Shown: positions 25,093 to 38,099 of the stretch, piece after piece | How positions within the stretch are numbered: the stretch's first letter is position 1 | Layout: each line of letters begins with the position of its first letter | From: Hemicentrotus pulcherrimus | Taxonomy: Eukaryota > Echinodermata > Echinoidea > Camarodonta > Strongylocentrotidae | DNA length: 64,000 nt | Direction: 5' to 3' | Assembly: GCA_003118195.1 (NCBI GenBank) | Contig: BEXV01000128.1 | Span: forward strand, 93,059 to 157,058 | Made by a program: the position numbers and the translations under genes | The notes under the pieces: model-generated | Database searches by the model: none | What the model saw: the letters and a program-made list of their open reading frames with translations, nothing else | Told to the model about the DNA's origin: nothing

Positions 25093-27102
25093 CATTCAGA
25101 CTTCTTTATAAGAATGAGAATTGCCCATTTAACTTGAGAAGAGGCAGTGTTACCATCTTAAGTCAGAACAAGCTCTAACTTGGCCTACTACCCTTCTTAA
25201 CCATCCATGGGCTTTTCTTCACTCCATGCGAGTTTTGTGTTGGAAGATCTGTCAACTTGATACTTCCTGTTAAATTCTGTTAGCTTGCAGCATCATTCCT
25301 GACATAGATCCAAACTTAGATTCCTTCCCCTTCCCTCGAGATCGGGCCGAATCTCGACTCCTTATTCTCCTGTGAGCCTGACTCATCCACTGTAAATACT
25401 GATCCAATTATTTATTGAAATATATACTTTAGAAAAAAGAAGAAGAAATACCCCTGTGCCCTAATTTTGGCAACACTGATATAAGATTATTTTCCCTCTT
25501 TCTTAAAACTAGTTTGGTCTCTCCTTTTACTTTTCTTTAGCTAAAATCCTGAACCAAACCCTTTTCCTCCTTTGGCATCCTTGTAACCCTGAACTCTTTT
25601 CCTTCTGCAACATCCTCAGTGCAGGAGAATGAATTTTCTAGATGTGATTCTTAGATTTCTGTAACTTTCTACACCACGGTGCTGTTAGGGAATAGACAAC
25701 TAGGAGTGAACCCTCCGAAAATGCCCGTAAAATGAAACATGAAATCATCTCCAAGGCTTTAGCTACAATATTACACCATCTTAAAAGTTATAACCATAAA
25801 TCAGCTGATTCAGTTTGGGAAGCTGATATTATTAAGACGTGAAAGCCAGAAGTATGTAACAAATTAAAACAAAATCATGAATGACTTCTCTGACATTTCA
25901 CCATGTCAGTGTGCTGCAGTTTTATGTACTATGTAAATCAGCAGTGATATTTAAGCCCTGTGGTAACCTATAGTCATAATGTAGAGAAAAGCTCTATAAA
26001 CAAAAGGAACAGCACGTTTTGGACTAGTTCTAAAAATTACAAAGGTGTGGTATAGGATCCCAAAAGCGGACAGAAGAACCGCCCTTAATATGGAAACAAC
26101 GGCTTTACGCAAAATCCTTTCATCCCAAACATCGGGCTGTTAATTATTTGCCTTTTCAAAACTCCCTCTATCTTGCGATTCAGTAATGAGTGCTGTCTCG
26201 CCGGGAGTGGGGGAAATTAGAGAGTAATTCTTCTAATCAATTGCATCCTGTGATGAACTTTTATAATGAAGAATGTCAGATTAGGCACATCTCCTGGACA
26301 AAATAGAACCGAACACTTCCTCGACACCTCAATACTCAAGCTCATGAGAATAAAAGTCAGGGGAAATGAATATCTTTCTTCTGTTGTTTCTTCATATTCA
26401 GTGAAAACAGTGTATACTATATTTGTATTTAGTAAGGCTATCATGTAGCATTATGCTTAGAATTGCCAATCTCTTATGTTAATGGCAAATCCCTTTTTGT
26501 TAAACTGTAAATCCCTTCAAATTAAAGCATATACAGGGCTTCTAAATGTATTATCATGATCATTATACCATTCTTAAAGCCTAGGACGATTTGTTTACCT
26601 GACTGATTACTCAAGTCAATACTTCAATGATTTTTCCAGTCAAAAAGTGTTCCTGTGCGTTGAAAAACTGCGGAGTAAAATATGTAAACTGGGAAATTCA
26701 CCTTAATCCAGCCATCCAGCAACTATAATATATATTTATGACTTCATTACGATTCACCTATTCCAAAGTATTACATACAAGATAAAGTGCTTCATGGTTA
26801 ACATGCACAGGTGTAGACTATGTTGGAATAAAGGGTTATACACTAAACATAATTCAAGGATTCACCTCTACTTTAGAATCAGAATGACTTTGTATTTTGT
26901 GGATAGACTTGACTGCTTGTCTCTCACCACCTGTTGTTGTGTGGAGAAGTATAGGTGAAAGACTCCATGGTGAAGGGGAGGAGGGGAGGATAGGAGAGGG
27001 GGATGAGGGATTGAGCTCTTTGTGAAGTTTAAGGGTAATGACTTGAATAATGATTTGCCAAAAGTTCTTACCAGACATTGTACCTGGCTTTAGTTGCCTT
27101 GT

Positions 27103-27103
<1 letters not shown>

Positions 27104-27130
<27 letters not shown>
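27104..27130. repeat. GA microsatellite
   Basis: Uninterrupted AG dinucleotides inside a GA-rich patch; related GA tracts occur at 28219-28270. Confidence 0.85.
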
Positions 27131-27133
<3 letters not shown>

Positions 27134-29803
27134 GGGAAAGCAAATTCTAGAGGATCTATAACATTTACAATCCAAGAGGGACCAGTTGAGACTTTGGTTA
27201 GAAGTGCAGTGTCATGTGCTAACAGACGAACGGACCCCTTCACATCTGAGAATAAGATCTTGTTGATAAACTAGTGAGATGATGATACACTTTCAATCTC
27301 ACTGTATAAATATTTTCAGATTTTCCAACCATCGTTATGAAATTTATCAAATCAGTTATCAAATCAACATTGTTAAATGTACTTTGGGAAACTTTTGGTA
27401 AATTGAAGTATTATTTTAGGCTCACTATGTGAAAAAACTTTTAATGATACTTTTCCAGACAAGAAACATAAATATGATTACATATTTGTGTATTTTTTTT
27501 TTATCTATTATGATTGGAAGAATAAAATACATGCTCAGTTCTGTGGTGCTGTATTCACAGTTAAATGCTTCCTGTAAGAGAAATTGCCAGTGACATACTT
27601 ATCACAATGCATTATTCAGATTTTAGTTTGATCCATTCATGTAATATTAAAGTGTTCTTAATTTATTTATATTCATTATGAAATCATTTGTAAATCCTTC
27701 ACTAACTATCAGTTTGATGACATTGTGTACAGTTCTAATCCTGGTTTATATGACTTAGTTAAAGCTTGGTGAAAACAATAATTGAGTGTTAATAACAATA
27801 TCACATTTACAACCATTGCATACTAAAAGCCCCTGTATTTATTTCAAGGCTTGATTTTGACTAGATCGTGATGAATATTCTACATGTGTGCATATATTTT
27901 TGTAATATATGTTTCTCTTTTTCTTGTGTCAGATTCTATGCTTTTGTAAATAAAAGAACTATTATATTATATAAAATACTACCCCTCCGAAGATTTTTGT
28001 GTGTAAAAGTAACAATGAATGTGGTTGAAACTGGTTTTAAAGAGGTGTTTCTGGAAAGAGTGTAAAGGGATGGTTCAACATATATTTATTACGAGATTTG
28101 TGCTATTCATGGACTGAAAGTGAAGAAAAATACAAATATTTCTTACCTGTATTGACAGCCATGGCGAATGAAGCATCAAAAGAAAGGAAGAATAAAAGAG
28201 ATAGAGGGAGAGGCGGAAAGAAAAGGGGAGAGATAGAGTGAGTGAGAGAGAGAGAAAGAGAGAGAGAGAAATGGATAGAAAGTGGAGAGAGGATATGAGG
28301 AAGTGACAGAAATATAAAATGGAGAGGAAAAAAAAAATATTACAAAATAACAAATAAACAGTATTCTTAAGGTATAGGTGCATCATAATTCTCTTACAGG
28401 ATATTCATTTATTTTAGTAGAATATTTTTTTCTTTATTATAAGTTGGAAGATATGGTGACAACAGGAAATTAGCTCAGGTTAATCAAAGCTGTATTCCTG
28501 TTACACAAGTTCACCACAAGTTTCAACTTATACTCATCAATAAAATGATCATGTTTCTCATACATGAATGTAACCAATAGCCCATCTTATCAAAACTAAC
28601 AAATCTAAATTTGGATTAGTCCATTTAATTCCCTGCAGAGAAGAGATACACTCAAGTGGATATGGCAATTAAAACATTGAAAAGCCATGGATAATGAATA
28701 ATTGCTTTCATTGTGTGTTCCTTTGGCTAGGGTCTATAAGCTTGATCAAGGGATGAGCGACTTGTATATAATCCTGGAAGCAGATCGTTGCTGGATGATG
28801 ATGGTGGTTGGTGACAGGTGGGATAGGGATAGAGGATGAGGAGGATGAGAAGGATTTGTCTTTATGAAGATCCAGCACAAGACACAAGAGATGGGAGATG
28901 ATGATAGCTGTCTATGCTCCTGGCACTGTGCCAAGAAGAGAGCAAAGTTGGCTTTGTAATTTGGATAAGCTTTCAATTCTGCTATTCCTTTCCTTTTCAT
29001 CATAGAAACTTTTGTTACATCTTGAATTTACAGACTTACAATATATGAGAAACAGGGGTGGTATTCTGAAGAAGAAAAAAAAGTATTTCCATCATTACTT
29101 TAGTAAAATGATTTTACTTTTCATAACACATTTTAAATCTCAACTTTTCATTTAGTGTTTGGGCAGAATTATTTTGCATATTCAGACACCCATGTTTTGT
29201 TATCAACCTATGAACAACACACTGTAAGTTTAGATTTGCTATAACAATTAAAATGTATGTTCTTAAAAATCAAAATCAAATAATAAATAGATTTTTTGAT
29301 TACTACGCTCTCGATATCAATAAAACACAAGTTACATCCTCCTACACCAATATATTGAAATAATTTGAATATACTTTTCTACATCACATTTTTGAATATC
29401 TTGGTTAAATCAGCTCGTAAGTAAAGAAGTGAAATTAACCAGGGCATCAACTATAAAATGATAATTCTATTTCACTTAAAGATGTCTGGTCCTCATTACT
29501 TCTTCGGCTATCCTATTTCAAGCGATGCATCCTTTTGAGATTAGGGTGTCTTTTAAACTTGGATGGGAAACTGTAAAATTAAGACAAATTTATACCAATC
29601 ATTCAATTTCTTGTCTGCTATGTCAGGTATAATTTGAAACATTTGTTCCAGAGTCTGTTAGAAATTAAAAAGGATGTTTGGACAGGTGAAGTAAAACAAG
29701 AATGAGACATTTTATCAGGTCACTGTAGGCTACCTTGTAGAAAGCAGTATGTAGTGTGACCATATACTTATAATAGTCAAGAAATATCTCCTTTTGTTTT
29801 CTC

Positions 29804-30024
29804 TGTCTTGATCTTACTCAATATTGTTTATCTGCTATATCACTCTCATTATCTCTCTCTCCATAGTTCCAATTTTTCTCCTTGGCTATTTACATCTTGT
29901 TTTGAACTTCAATTTTGTCTTGATCTTACTCAATATTGTTTATCTGCTATCTCTCTCATTATCTCTCTCTCCATAGTTCCAATTTTCTCCTTGGCTATTT
30001 ACATCTTGTTTTGAACTTCAATTT
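29804..30024. repeat. tandem duplication, 112-bp period
   Basis: The unit TGTCTTGATCTTACTCAATA ... TTTTGAACTTCAATTT occurs twice in tandem, starting at 29804 and 29916, nearly identical apart from a few small indels. This is a recent local duplication. Confidence 0.88.
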
Positions 30025-31375
30025 ATATTAGTTTATTCTTTTAATCACTGGAAATATACCTTCAAGGTTATTTTTCAGTAAGGCATAACTGAATAACAAC
30101 AACAAATTCTCAAAATTAATTAACTATACCTTCAAGTTTTCCAAATATGACAATAGAGCAAAACAAGAGGAAACAAAGGTTGCTGCTTTTTCTTAAAGTC
30201 AGTGTGAATATATTTTCAAGGTGAAAAAAGTATGGCACAAGAAGAATGAGGTGCAGCAGTAGCAGACACACATGACCAGAGTGAAAGTCATAAAGTCTAG
30301 GACTTGAGGGACATATTCCCTAGCTAGACCACAGGAGTAGCATTGAGGTAGTTATCAAAGTCTCGTTTCCTTCCATCTAGAATTAACAAATTTCCTCTGT
30401 CTTCATTGGTAAACAAAAAAAGGTCTATCCTCCTCACGCAAGCTGTATTATCAGCTTGGCATCGTTAGCTGGCTGAGGTGACAAGTCTGCAGAGTGCATG
30501 TACAGCCTTAATTTATACTTTCTTCAGATTTTAAAGTCACTGTAGGAACTTATCTAAAGCCTTTCACAGTTTTATAACCCAACTGCAATTGAGATTTCAC
30601 ACATGACCGTTACTTCATTAAAAAGGAAAAAATGGAAAAGTTGTAACAAATAAGATCTTCCACACCCAGATTGTGATTCATTTCAACCCTACTCTACTAA
30701 GTTTGTGAGCAATTATCAACCATTTTCAAGAGATTTTGAAATCTAATCTTTTTATTTTTTATTAATAATGTAAAGCATAATCTGTCATTGGCACATAAAT
30801 GGAATAAACTTTATATGAATTCACCAGAATCTGTTTAAAGACATTGGTGAAAAAGGCTCGTCCCTAATGCCTGATAACCACAGCTATGAAATGTGCCTAT
30901 ACCTATAACAATATTTAAGGAGTCCCATCTCACTGATTTGGCAACCATAAAATTGGAGCTGGGGGCTCATGAACATAAATCAGTAATATAGAACTGGCAA
31001 CACAGTAATCCAATACATGTTCCACCTACATTTCAAAAGATTGATTTGGGAATTGGTTTATAATGTTATTTCATATTAACAGTCATAGGATTGGACTTTG
31101 AATTTTATGTTCAATCTAAAATGTAACTGTCACTGCCTGTTTTAGCCTTCTCAGATTGTGTTTGAGAATCTTGCACAGACTAAGCACCATTCACCAAGAA
31201 TGGCAAACTGTTGCTCTGGGGTTTAGAAGTCAGCCATTTTAAGAATGACCACACCTAAACAGACATACTGTCAAACACAACCCCCTCTTGCCCATCCCAT
31301 CCAATTTCCTCTCCCCTCATCACTTCTTCATTGATGGTGTCAAGAAGTCTACTGTCAACTCTTAAAAGCAACTGG

Positions 31376-31522
31376 TCTCTCTCACTCTCTCTCCTTTACT
31401 CTGTCTTTCTATGACTGTATGTTTCTCTCTTTTATTCTTTCTTTATGCCTCTTTCACTGTCTCTCTTTTCTCTTTCTTTATCTCTGACTTGTACACACTA
31501 TCTCTCCATTTGTATCTGTATT

Positions 31523-31556
<34 letters not shown>

Positions 31557-31557
31557 C
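31376..31557. repeat. CT-rich microsatellite tract
   Basis: Interrupted CTCTCT array ending in a pure (TC)n block at 31527-31557. It produces a spurious Leu/Ser-rich open frame. Confidence 0.85.
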
Positions 31558-31807
31558 ATAACCCATTGCAGACAAGCAATCAGCACAACAAAACTCAAAT
31601 TCATACCCCTCTAACAAACACTTTAAATAAAATTTGACAGCAATCAAATGAGTTTATATATCTGTTGAAAGTGCTAAACGATTGTACAAATGTAATTACG
31701 CGTGTATAAATGATTTTGCGATTTCAATGTGCATTATAGGGCAAAAGAGAACTGAAAAGATACATAAAACATGAGGGAGTTAGAATATTAAAAAAACAGA
31801 TAAAGAT

Positions 31808-31855
31808 ATATATATATATATATATATACAGAGAGAGGGAGATACACAAGAGAGG

Positions 31856-31897
<42 letters not shown>
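31808..31897. repeat. TA then GA microsatellite
   Basis: A (TA)n block (31808-31828) passes directly into a GA-rich block ending at 31897. Confidence 0.85.
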
Positions 31898-31898
<1 letters not shown>

Positions 31899-32910
31899 CA
31901 TTAAATTGAAAAGAAAGGAAGATTTTATTTTAATCTACTAGACTGTTCCTACAGAGAGTGACAGTTGGGGTGTATAGGGAGCAATTACATAGGGGAGCAA
32001 TGACCAGAACACTTGAGTAAACTTGAACTCAAATCATGCCCCCCTCCCCCATCTACCTTTGCACAAAAACTTGAATAATGCAGCCAAAACATTTTAGTCA
32101 TACATTTGTAGCAATTTCCAACAGAACTGGAACAAATTTCAAAGAGCGGATATCATCCCACTTCAAGATAATTGAATGGCAAATGGCCAGAACACAGCGT
32201 CTGGCTGGGAGGGACAAGCAATGATTGTTCCGTAGAGGAAATATTTCACATGGCATTTTCACTAACATTTTATAAGAGGCAGTATGGTTTGAGGGTTAAT
32301 GGTGAATTCCGTAAAAATTAACTCCCAAATTGTTTTAAGAGATCGGATTACTCAAGCTTTGTTGTCAAGGGCCCAATATCTCCACTTTACAAATTAAGAT
32401 TAATAGAAACAATGATACCTTATCATCTTCTGAGAGCAAGACAGACATTAAAACGCAGGACACAATAGCTGAGTAGCTCTAAAGTACTACCAGTAATGTA
32501 TATAATTTCCTCCCTGTATACTAGAAGCACCTATCCAGTAAGAAAAGTGTTTAAAAATTATGATTATAATGATATCCAAATTGACCAACATGAATGGTTT
32601 GAGTCAAGTTCTTTTAAATTTTATTTTACTCATGTCAAGTAATCCAGTCCCTCTTAAAAGGAACTGCTTTCACATAGTTATGGATGGGATCATTGGTCAA
32701 ACCAATCATTGTTTACATTAAATAGTTGAGCCCTTGATATTCCAATAAAAAACAAATGTACACATTTAGTATCAAGTGCACTAGTAGTATTTGAATATCA
32801 ATTAAAATATATCATCTATACAGCACCAGAAGGGCATTTAACTTGATGTTAAACTACACAAGATAACACATTTAAAATCAAAGACACTTATACTCTAGAA
32901 CATCAATTAT

Positions 32911-32981
32911 CTGTTGAGAGCTAGAAGGGCGTTAATTATATATTTTAGTTTACGCATTAACACCATTCTGGCTCCAAACAG
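32911..32981. repeat. dispersed hairpin family, copy 3
   Basis: A 25-bp left arm (TTGAGAGCTAGAAGGGCG between CTG and TTAA) and right arm (TTAACACCATTCTGGCTCC plus AAACAG) match at 20 of 25 positions as inverted repeats. The loop is 21 bp. A half copy (CACCAGAAGGGCATTTAAC) lies about 90 bp upstream at 32825-32843. Confidence 0.7.
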
Positions 32982-33230
32982 ACAATAATAACCCAACTGC
33001 CATTTTATATCTCAAGTAAGAGGATCTACGTCAGGGTGGTATTCATCACAGGAAGATTGAGGATGTAGTAAAGTGGTAAAGTGACATTAATGGTCATGTT
33101 ATGAAATATATCAAATCTGAATAACATCCTAACAGGAAGGATAGGAAAAAGTGTTTAACATCCAGGTGGAAATGATATATGGGGCTAAATCACTGATTTG
33201 TATTTTTCTCCTTTTCCTTTTCCTTTGCAG

Positions 33231-33327
33231 CACATTCTATGATGGATCATATAAGGGAGTGATTAGTTGTGCCACACATGCTCTGGTGAATTTCATAAGT
33301 CAACCAAATTCCTATTTTCAACCTTGA
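33231..33327 (+). other. possible orphan terminal exon
   Basis: A strong acceptor (CTTTTCCTTTTCCTTTGCAG, 33211-33230) precedes a 31-codon open frame that starts after one leftover base: TFYDGSYKGVISCATHALVN, then FISQPNSYFQP and a stop at 33325-33327. It needs a phase-2 intron, so it does not join any TIMP exon found here. I do not recognise the peptide; it may be chance. Confidence 0.15.
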
Positions 33328-33699
33328 AGCCAACATTATGCTCATCCTAACCATTACCTAAAATAATAATAACTTTAATCTGCCCCTGTATGGAGCATAT
33401 AATATTGTGATGTGACATATATATGTATATGCACTTCCAAAAGAGTTTGGACACCATTACCCAGGTTTAAGCTCCAGCATGCAACTGTAGTATTAAGAGC
33501 ATTCAATATTCAAAATGTTAGCATCAATTTGTATGCCTGAAGCCAGGAGGGCATTAGAGCAAAAAGGACATATTATTATTATTATAATTATTGTGTTCGT
33601 CTATGGGAACTAAAAAATTATTCCACAAGATTACCTAATACTCTCTTTGTAGACTGCTCAATTTAGCCTGTTGACACTTTACATAGAGAAGAGTTCGGG

Positions 33700-34145
33700 C
33701 TGTGTTTATGTCTGGCTATATACACCTATGTTGCTGGTGAGTCTCCCAAAGGGGGTGATCATATGATACCGTCAACTTGACGGACCGACGGACGCAGGGC
33801 GTATCATGTAATGATCTGTTTGTCAAGGGATGTAAGCGCATCGTGTCGAGACTCAGGTGAAAGGATGGCTTCTAAAGGTATTAAAGTACTTTGGTGTGGC
33901 TAGCCGTAGCAGATAATCGGGTCATTGTGGACGGTTTGGTTACTGTTGCCAATTCGAAGGGTGTCTTGTGTTGTAGGTGTCATGTGAGAGGAAGAGACTT
34001 CTTTTTAAATGTCATCAGCCGTTTGTGTAAAGAGCAACAAGATTTTCATTGACAGGGTTACTTCAGTCCAGAAATGGACCAGAAACGTTAACACGGGTCA
34101 AACTTTTCTGTGTGAATATATTTTTTACCTGCAAATAAAATAGAG
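33700..34145 (+). mobile_element. retroelement relic, possibly Penelope-like terminal sequence
   Basis: A patch of higher G+C than its surroundings ends in TCCAGAAATGGACCAGAAAC followed by GTTAACACGG, and about 50 bp later AAATAAAATAG. The phrase stem-loop plus GAAACGTT resembles the ends of Penelope-like elements, where a hammerhead ribozyme sits. Here the ribozyme core (CTGATGA expected) reads CTTCA, so it would be inactive. No open reading frame remains. Assignment is tentative. Confidence 0.3.
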
Positions 34146-35084
34146 CACATCATGTACGATACATTGCAGATTATGAAATATTTGTTAATACTTTTATTTA
34201 TTATAATTATAACGATTTTGATAAATGTCTATAATTAACCAAAAAAAGAGAATATTGTAAAAATTCTGCAAAAGAACTTTTTATAAATAAACGACGAAAA
34301 CTAAAAGAATGCAGCCAGGTATGACTAATCACTGTTCCTCTTTCCTTCACTTAGTTATGAAGTTTAATCAAGAGGAAAAATAAATAAAATTGTGTAAAAA
34401 AATGTGCAAAAAACTAGTGACATATTATAGGTGAGAGTAGGATGATCATGGGTTTTAACTCACTATATTTTAAAACACATTATCTAGACATGAGCTACAT
34501 TCAAGTCTCTTGAGATTTACCCCTCTCCTTGATATGTTTATCGATGGTACGAAGAGGAAGAGGAGGATTGGGGCAAAAAACATGTCTCACCTGCCAAAAT
34601 GTCACCAAAACCTTAGTGAATTCAACTATCTGATCCATCTTAATAACAAGCATACTTCTGCAGCATAATCTATTGTTCTGTTTTGTATGTTATTGCATGA
34701 GCACTGTTATCTAGATTACATCAACACAGTGACAAAGCAAATGAAGTCTCACATGGCATGAACTTTAATGTTGTTATCTTCTTTTGAAAGGTTAATATTC
34801 ATGTTTTTCCCCAGTTGCACATATCTTGGTGAGTTTTGTATTCTACTTCTGGACGATGCCTTGACATATTATAATGTGGAATATATTGGCAAAGCAAAGG
34901 TGCAATTTTAAGGGGGTAGGAGTAAAGACAGATAAGATATAAAGATAGTAATATTAATTCTCTTCACTGACTAAATCCTGTGCAAATATCAAAAGAACCA
35001 TCACAAAAAGTGAGATAAAAGAATGCATTACCAAATAATTCTAGCACAATGATCGTTCCACAAGTTACAGAAATCTTTCCATAT

Positions 35085-35705
35085 CTAATTAAGAATGTTC
35101 CACACCTCATAAAGGTCTTTCAACATGTTATACTGGGTTTCTTATCACAACTGATGAAGATCTTACAACTGTTTAAAGGTATTTCAACATCTTACAAATA
35201 TCTATGTATATTCTTTTAAGCTTATAACACATAATTAGAATCTCTTCACACACCTTGCGAAGATCTTTCCACATCTTATAAAGATCTTCACAAATATGAA
35301 CATCTGCCCATATCTGATGAAGAGTTCCCACACCTTATGTAGATCTCCCCACATCTTATGAAGATCTCCCCACATCTTGTGAAGATCTCCCCACATCTTA
35401 TGTAGATCTCCCCACATCTTATGAAGATCTCCCCACATCTTATGAAGATCTCCCCACATCTTATGAAGATCTCCCCACATCTTATGAAGATCTCCCCACA
35501 TCTTATGAAGATCTCCTCACATCTTATGAAGATCTCCCCACATCTTATAAAGATCTCCCCACATCTTATGAAGATCTCCCTACATCTTATGAAGATCTCC
35601 CCACATCTTATAAAGACCTACCACATGCTATAGACCTATTCTCACATCTTGAGAAGATATCCCACATCTTATGAAGATCTTTCCATATCTTACAAAGATC
35701 TTTCC
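35085..35705. repeat. 21-bp minisatellite with diverged flanks
   Basis: The core 35329-35617 has about 14 copies of CATCTTATGAAGATCTCCCC plus A, in almost exact register; flanking copies on both sides are more diverged (AAGATCTTTCCACATCTT). Because 21 is a multiple of three, both strands stay open and would encode heptads (MKISPHL forward, MWGDLHK reverse). These frames begin and end with the array and are not taken as genes. Confidence 0.92.
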
Positions 35706-35869
35706 ACTTTTCATAAATCATCAGTGTCTCTAATAACACAATACTATTTCAAAGTGTCAACATCTAAATTGCAGTCTGGTAGGCCCTCCCAATGTTCTCA
35801 ACTGTTAATATTGTTATGACAATCATAACCAACGATGAGCCATCCTGACACCATCCAAAGAATCTCTCT

Positions 35870-35998
35870 CTCTCTTGCTAGATTACCAATGGCAAGCATT
35901 CCAAGGAGCAGCCAGGGGCAGCATCAGGAGCATCACAATGTGATGGACATGTGCGCTATATAAGAAGCCACCTTTATCATTATTATTATTATAAAGGC
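35870..35998. mobile_element. SINE-like fragment with (TTA)n tail
   Basis: Starts near ACCAATGGCAAGCATTCCAA and ends GTGCGCTATATAAGAAGCC, then a (TTA)n tail, the typical layout of a tRNA-derived SINE 3' end. A related stretch, GCCAATGGCAAACATCC, occurs at 36592-36608 followed by different sequence. The tRNA-like head was not identified. Confidence 0.35.
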
Positions 35999-36587
35999 GA
36001 GAGTGTTGCATATGAGGAAGAAGGGGCTGATAAGACCGGCAGCCATGTTACCTAAGTAAATTTTTAGCTTGGATAAACAGGCTTGAAACATTTTACCCCT
36101 TCTCCAACAGCAAACTACAGAATATTGGGTAAATATAAATGTCCTTGCACGAGGGTAATTATGTTTCTGACAAACTTTGGTCACTTTTCTGCCCAGCTCA
36201 TGCAATATATTTCCCAATTCAGGCACTATCACTGCGTGGTTTCTACCCTTCTAAAGATAAGAGAATGGCAAAATGGAGGGGAGCTAGTATAGAGAGTGAC
36301 CTGTATAATCTATCTAATATTTTCATGTGCAGGTACTCTCTGCTGGACAAGCAGCTCAGGCACATCTTTTCTACATCCATCAAATTTCTCTTACTTTCCA
36401 ATGTTTTGCAAATGGTCAGCTTTTAGGAGTTTGAGGGGATAACAAGGTAGGGGAAGTGGCAAGTATTATTTACAGCTGAAATTAAGAGTGACCAATATGC
36501 CAAACATTTCATCTGAATGTACTCCTATCTAACTTAAAGCAGCCCAGATACATGAGATCTGTCTTGATGGCATCTCTTTACATCCAG

Positions 36588-36715
36588 CTGGGTTGCCAAT
36601 GGCAAACATCCAGAGGAGTGGGCGTAAAAGGATGAAACTGTGGCTTGGCACGCGACTCCCTCGACCTAGGGTCCTATGAACCCTGCGGCTACAGGTAGGT
36701 GGTGTAGCCAGTAGA
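36588..36715. mobile_element. second SINE-like or dispersed repeat fragment
   Basis: Shares GCCAATGGCAAACATCC plus AGAGGAG with the fragment at 35.9 kb, then runs into a GC-rich stretch (GGCACGCGACTCCCTCGACC) that could be a decayed small-RNA-derived region. Boundaries are uncertain. Confidence 0.25.
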
Positions 36716-37952
36716 ATTCATGGAGGAGAAAAGGGGTTAGGAGAAGGTGACAACTTTTCACTGGGGAGTTAATGTTGGAGTACTTTTCTATAAAGGACCA
36801 CTGAAATTCCTGTGTCTGTTTTGATCAATACTTTTGATTAATTACAAGATTGTTATTGATTGGAGAAAATTACTCTTTTTTCTTCTTCATTGAAACATAC
36901 ATGCATGATCTGAGCAAAGAATAGACCAACTTTCAAGTTTACTTTGTTCACTGATGACTCATTATTCAGTAATGAATTGACACAATAGAAATATATCAAT
37001 GGCAATAAAACTTAGTACTGATGATTTTAGATAATTAATTAATTAATGTTGAGGGGACCTTGACAACTGACTCTATCTCCTCTCCAACATTATACACCTA
37101 TCAATCATCAGCTCCAAACCTGATCACGCTGGGGGCGACGAGTCCTTCCTTTCTTCCCTCACATTAAGGTGGGGACATCGCCTTATCTCCTCCATCTAGA
37201 CTAATTCAAACACGTCTGACTTACCGGAAACTGTTAGCATATTGTAATAGGATTCTGAACTTGGCTCAGAGTGGTAAAAGACTTTAACATTGTCTCGATC
37301 ATAGAACCAACGGCCTTGGCATATCTTGTCATCATTATTGGATATGACACTTGATACAAAACTTAGTTTAACGAAAAAGCTGAGCTTAATGTAAATGGTA
37401 TGGTGTGTGTTCTAAGGATAAGGGCAAATATTTTAAATAATCAACAATCTAATGTGACTTCAATAGCACTATCAAAGTGAGTAAACATTACGATGGTGTA
37501 TATCATAATCTAGCCATGTTTCTTTAGACATGCAACATGGTATTGATATCTGGAAAGTCCTTGCGATCGTGTTATGTACACTTTTTAATATTCACTCCAC
37601 CCAGAATAAAGGCCATTACTAGTAGAAATAAAGGCAATGACAGGAGACCGTCATAAAGCTCAATTTACCCACTTTGCTTCAGGTTTTATTTCGACATAAG
37701 GGTTAGGACTAGTGTTATAACTGCATTTCATGTAAGATCTACAGTTAGGGTAAGCTAGGTAAGGTATATTGTTTGGAATAGGGAGGTAATTAGGTGTCAT
37801 AGAATAGATCAAGTTTAAGGTAGTTAAGCGAAATGTAGTGTCATAAAAAGAATTCACATATCTCAATCAAGATAGTACATGTATCTAGTAGCTCCTTGAT
37901 CCTATTAATGTGGTTCCAATTTATTGTGATAAAATTATGATTTTCAATAATT

Positions 37953-38099
37953 CAGGGATGCCAGTTTGAATTCATCAGAGGGCCTGAAAATCACATTGAA
38001 TGAGCTATTTTGTACACAAAAAAAGCCTAAACTATGGCCTAAACTAAATAACTTGCCAGGGCCTAAATTCAGGCATTGGCCTGAAAATTGGCATCCCTG
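37953..38099. mobile_element. 147-bp hAT-like MITE
   Basis: Ends CAGGGATGCCAGTTT and AATTGGCATCCCTG are inverted repeats (11 bp perfect). The flanks AATAATT (left) and AATAGTT (right) are a near-perfect short target duplication. Inside, GCCTAAA repeats several times and GCCTGAAAAT occurs near both ends. A CAGGG terminus is typical of hAT elements. Confidence 0.6.

Noticed and set aside
28075..28386. Leu/Ser-rich open frames over CT/GA tracts (also at 9030, 31411, 56817, 58912)
   Set aside because: Produced by dinucleotide repeats that lack stop codons in all frames.
35235..35633. MWGDLHK and MKISPHL repeat proteins
   Set aside because: Open only because the minisatellite period is 21 bp; frames begin and end with the array.
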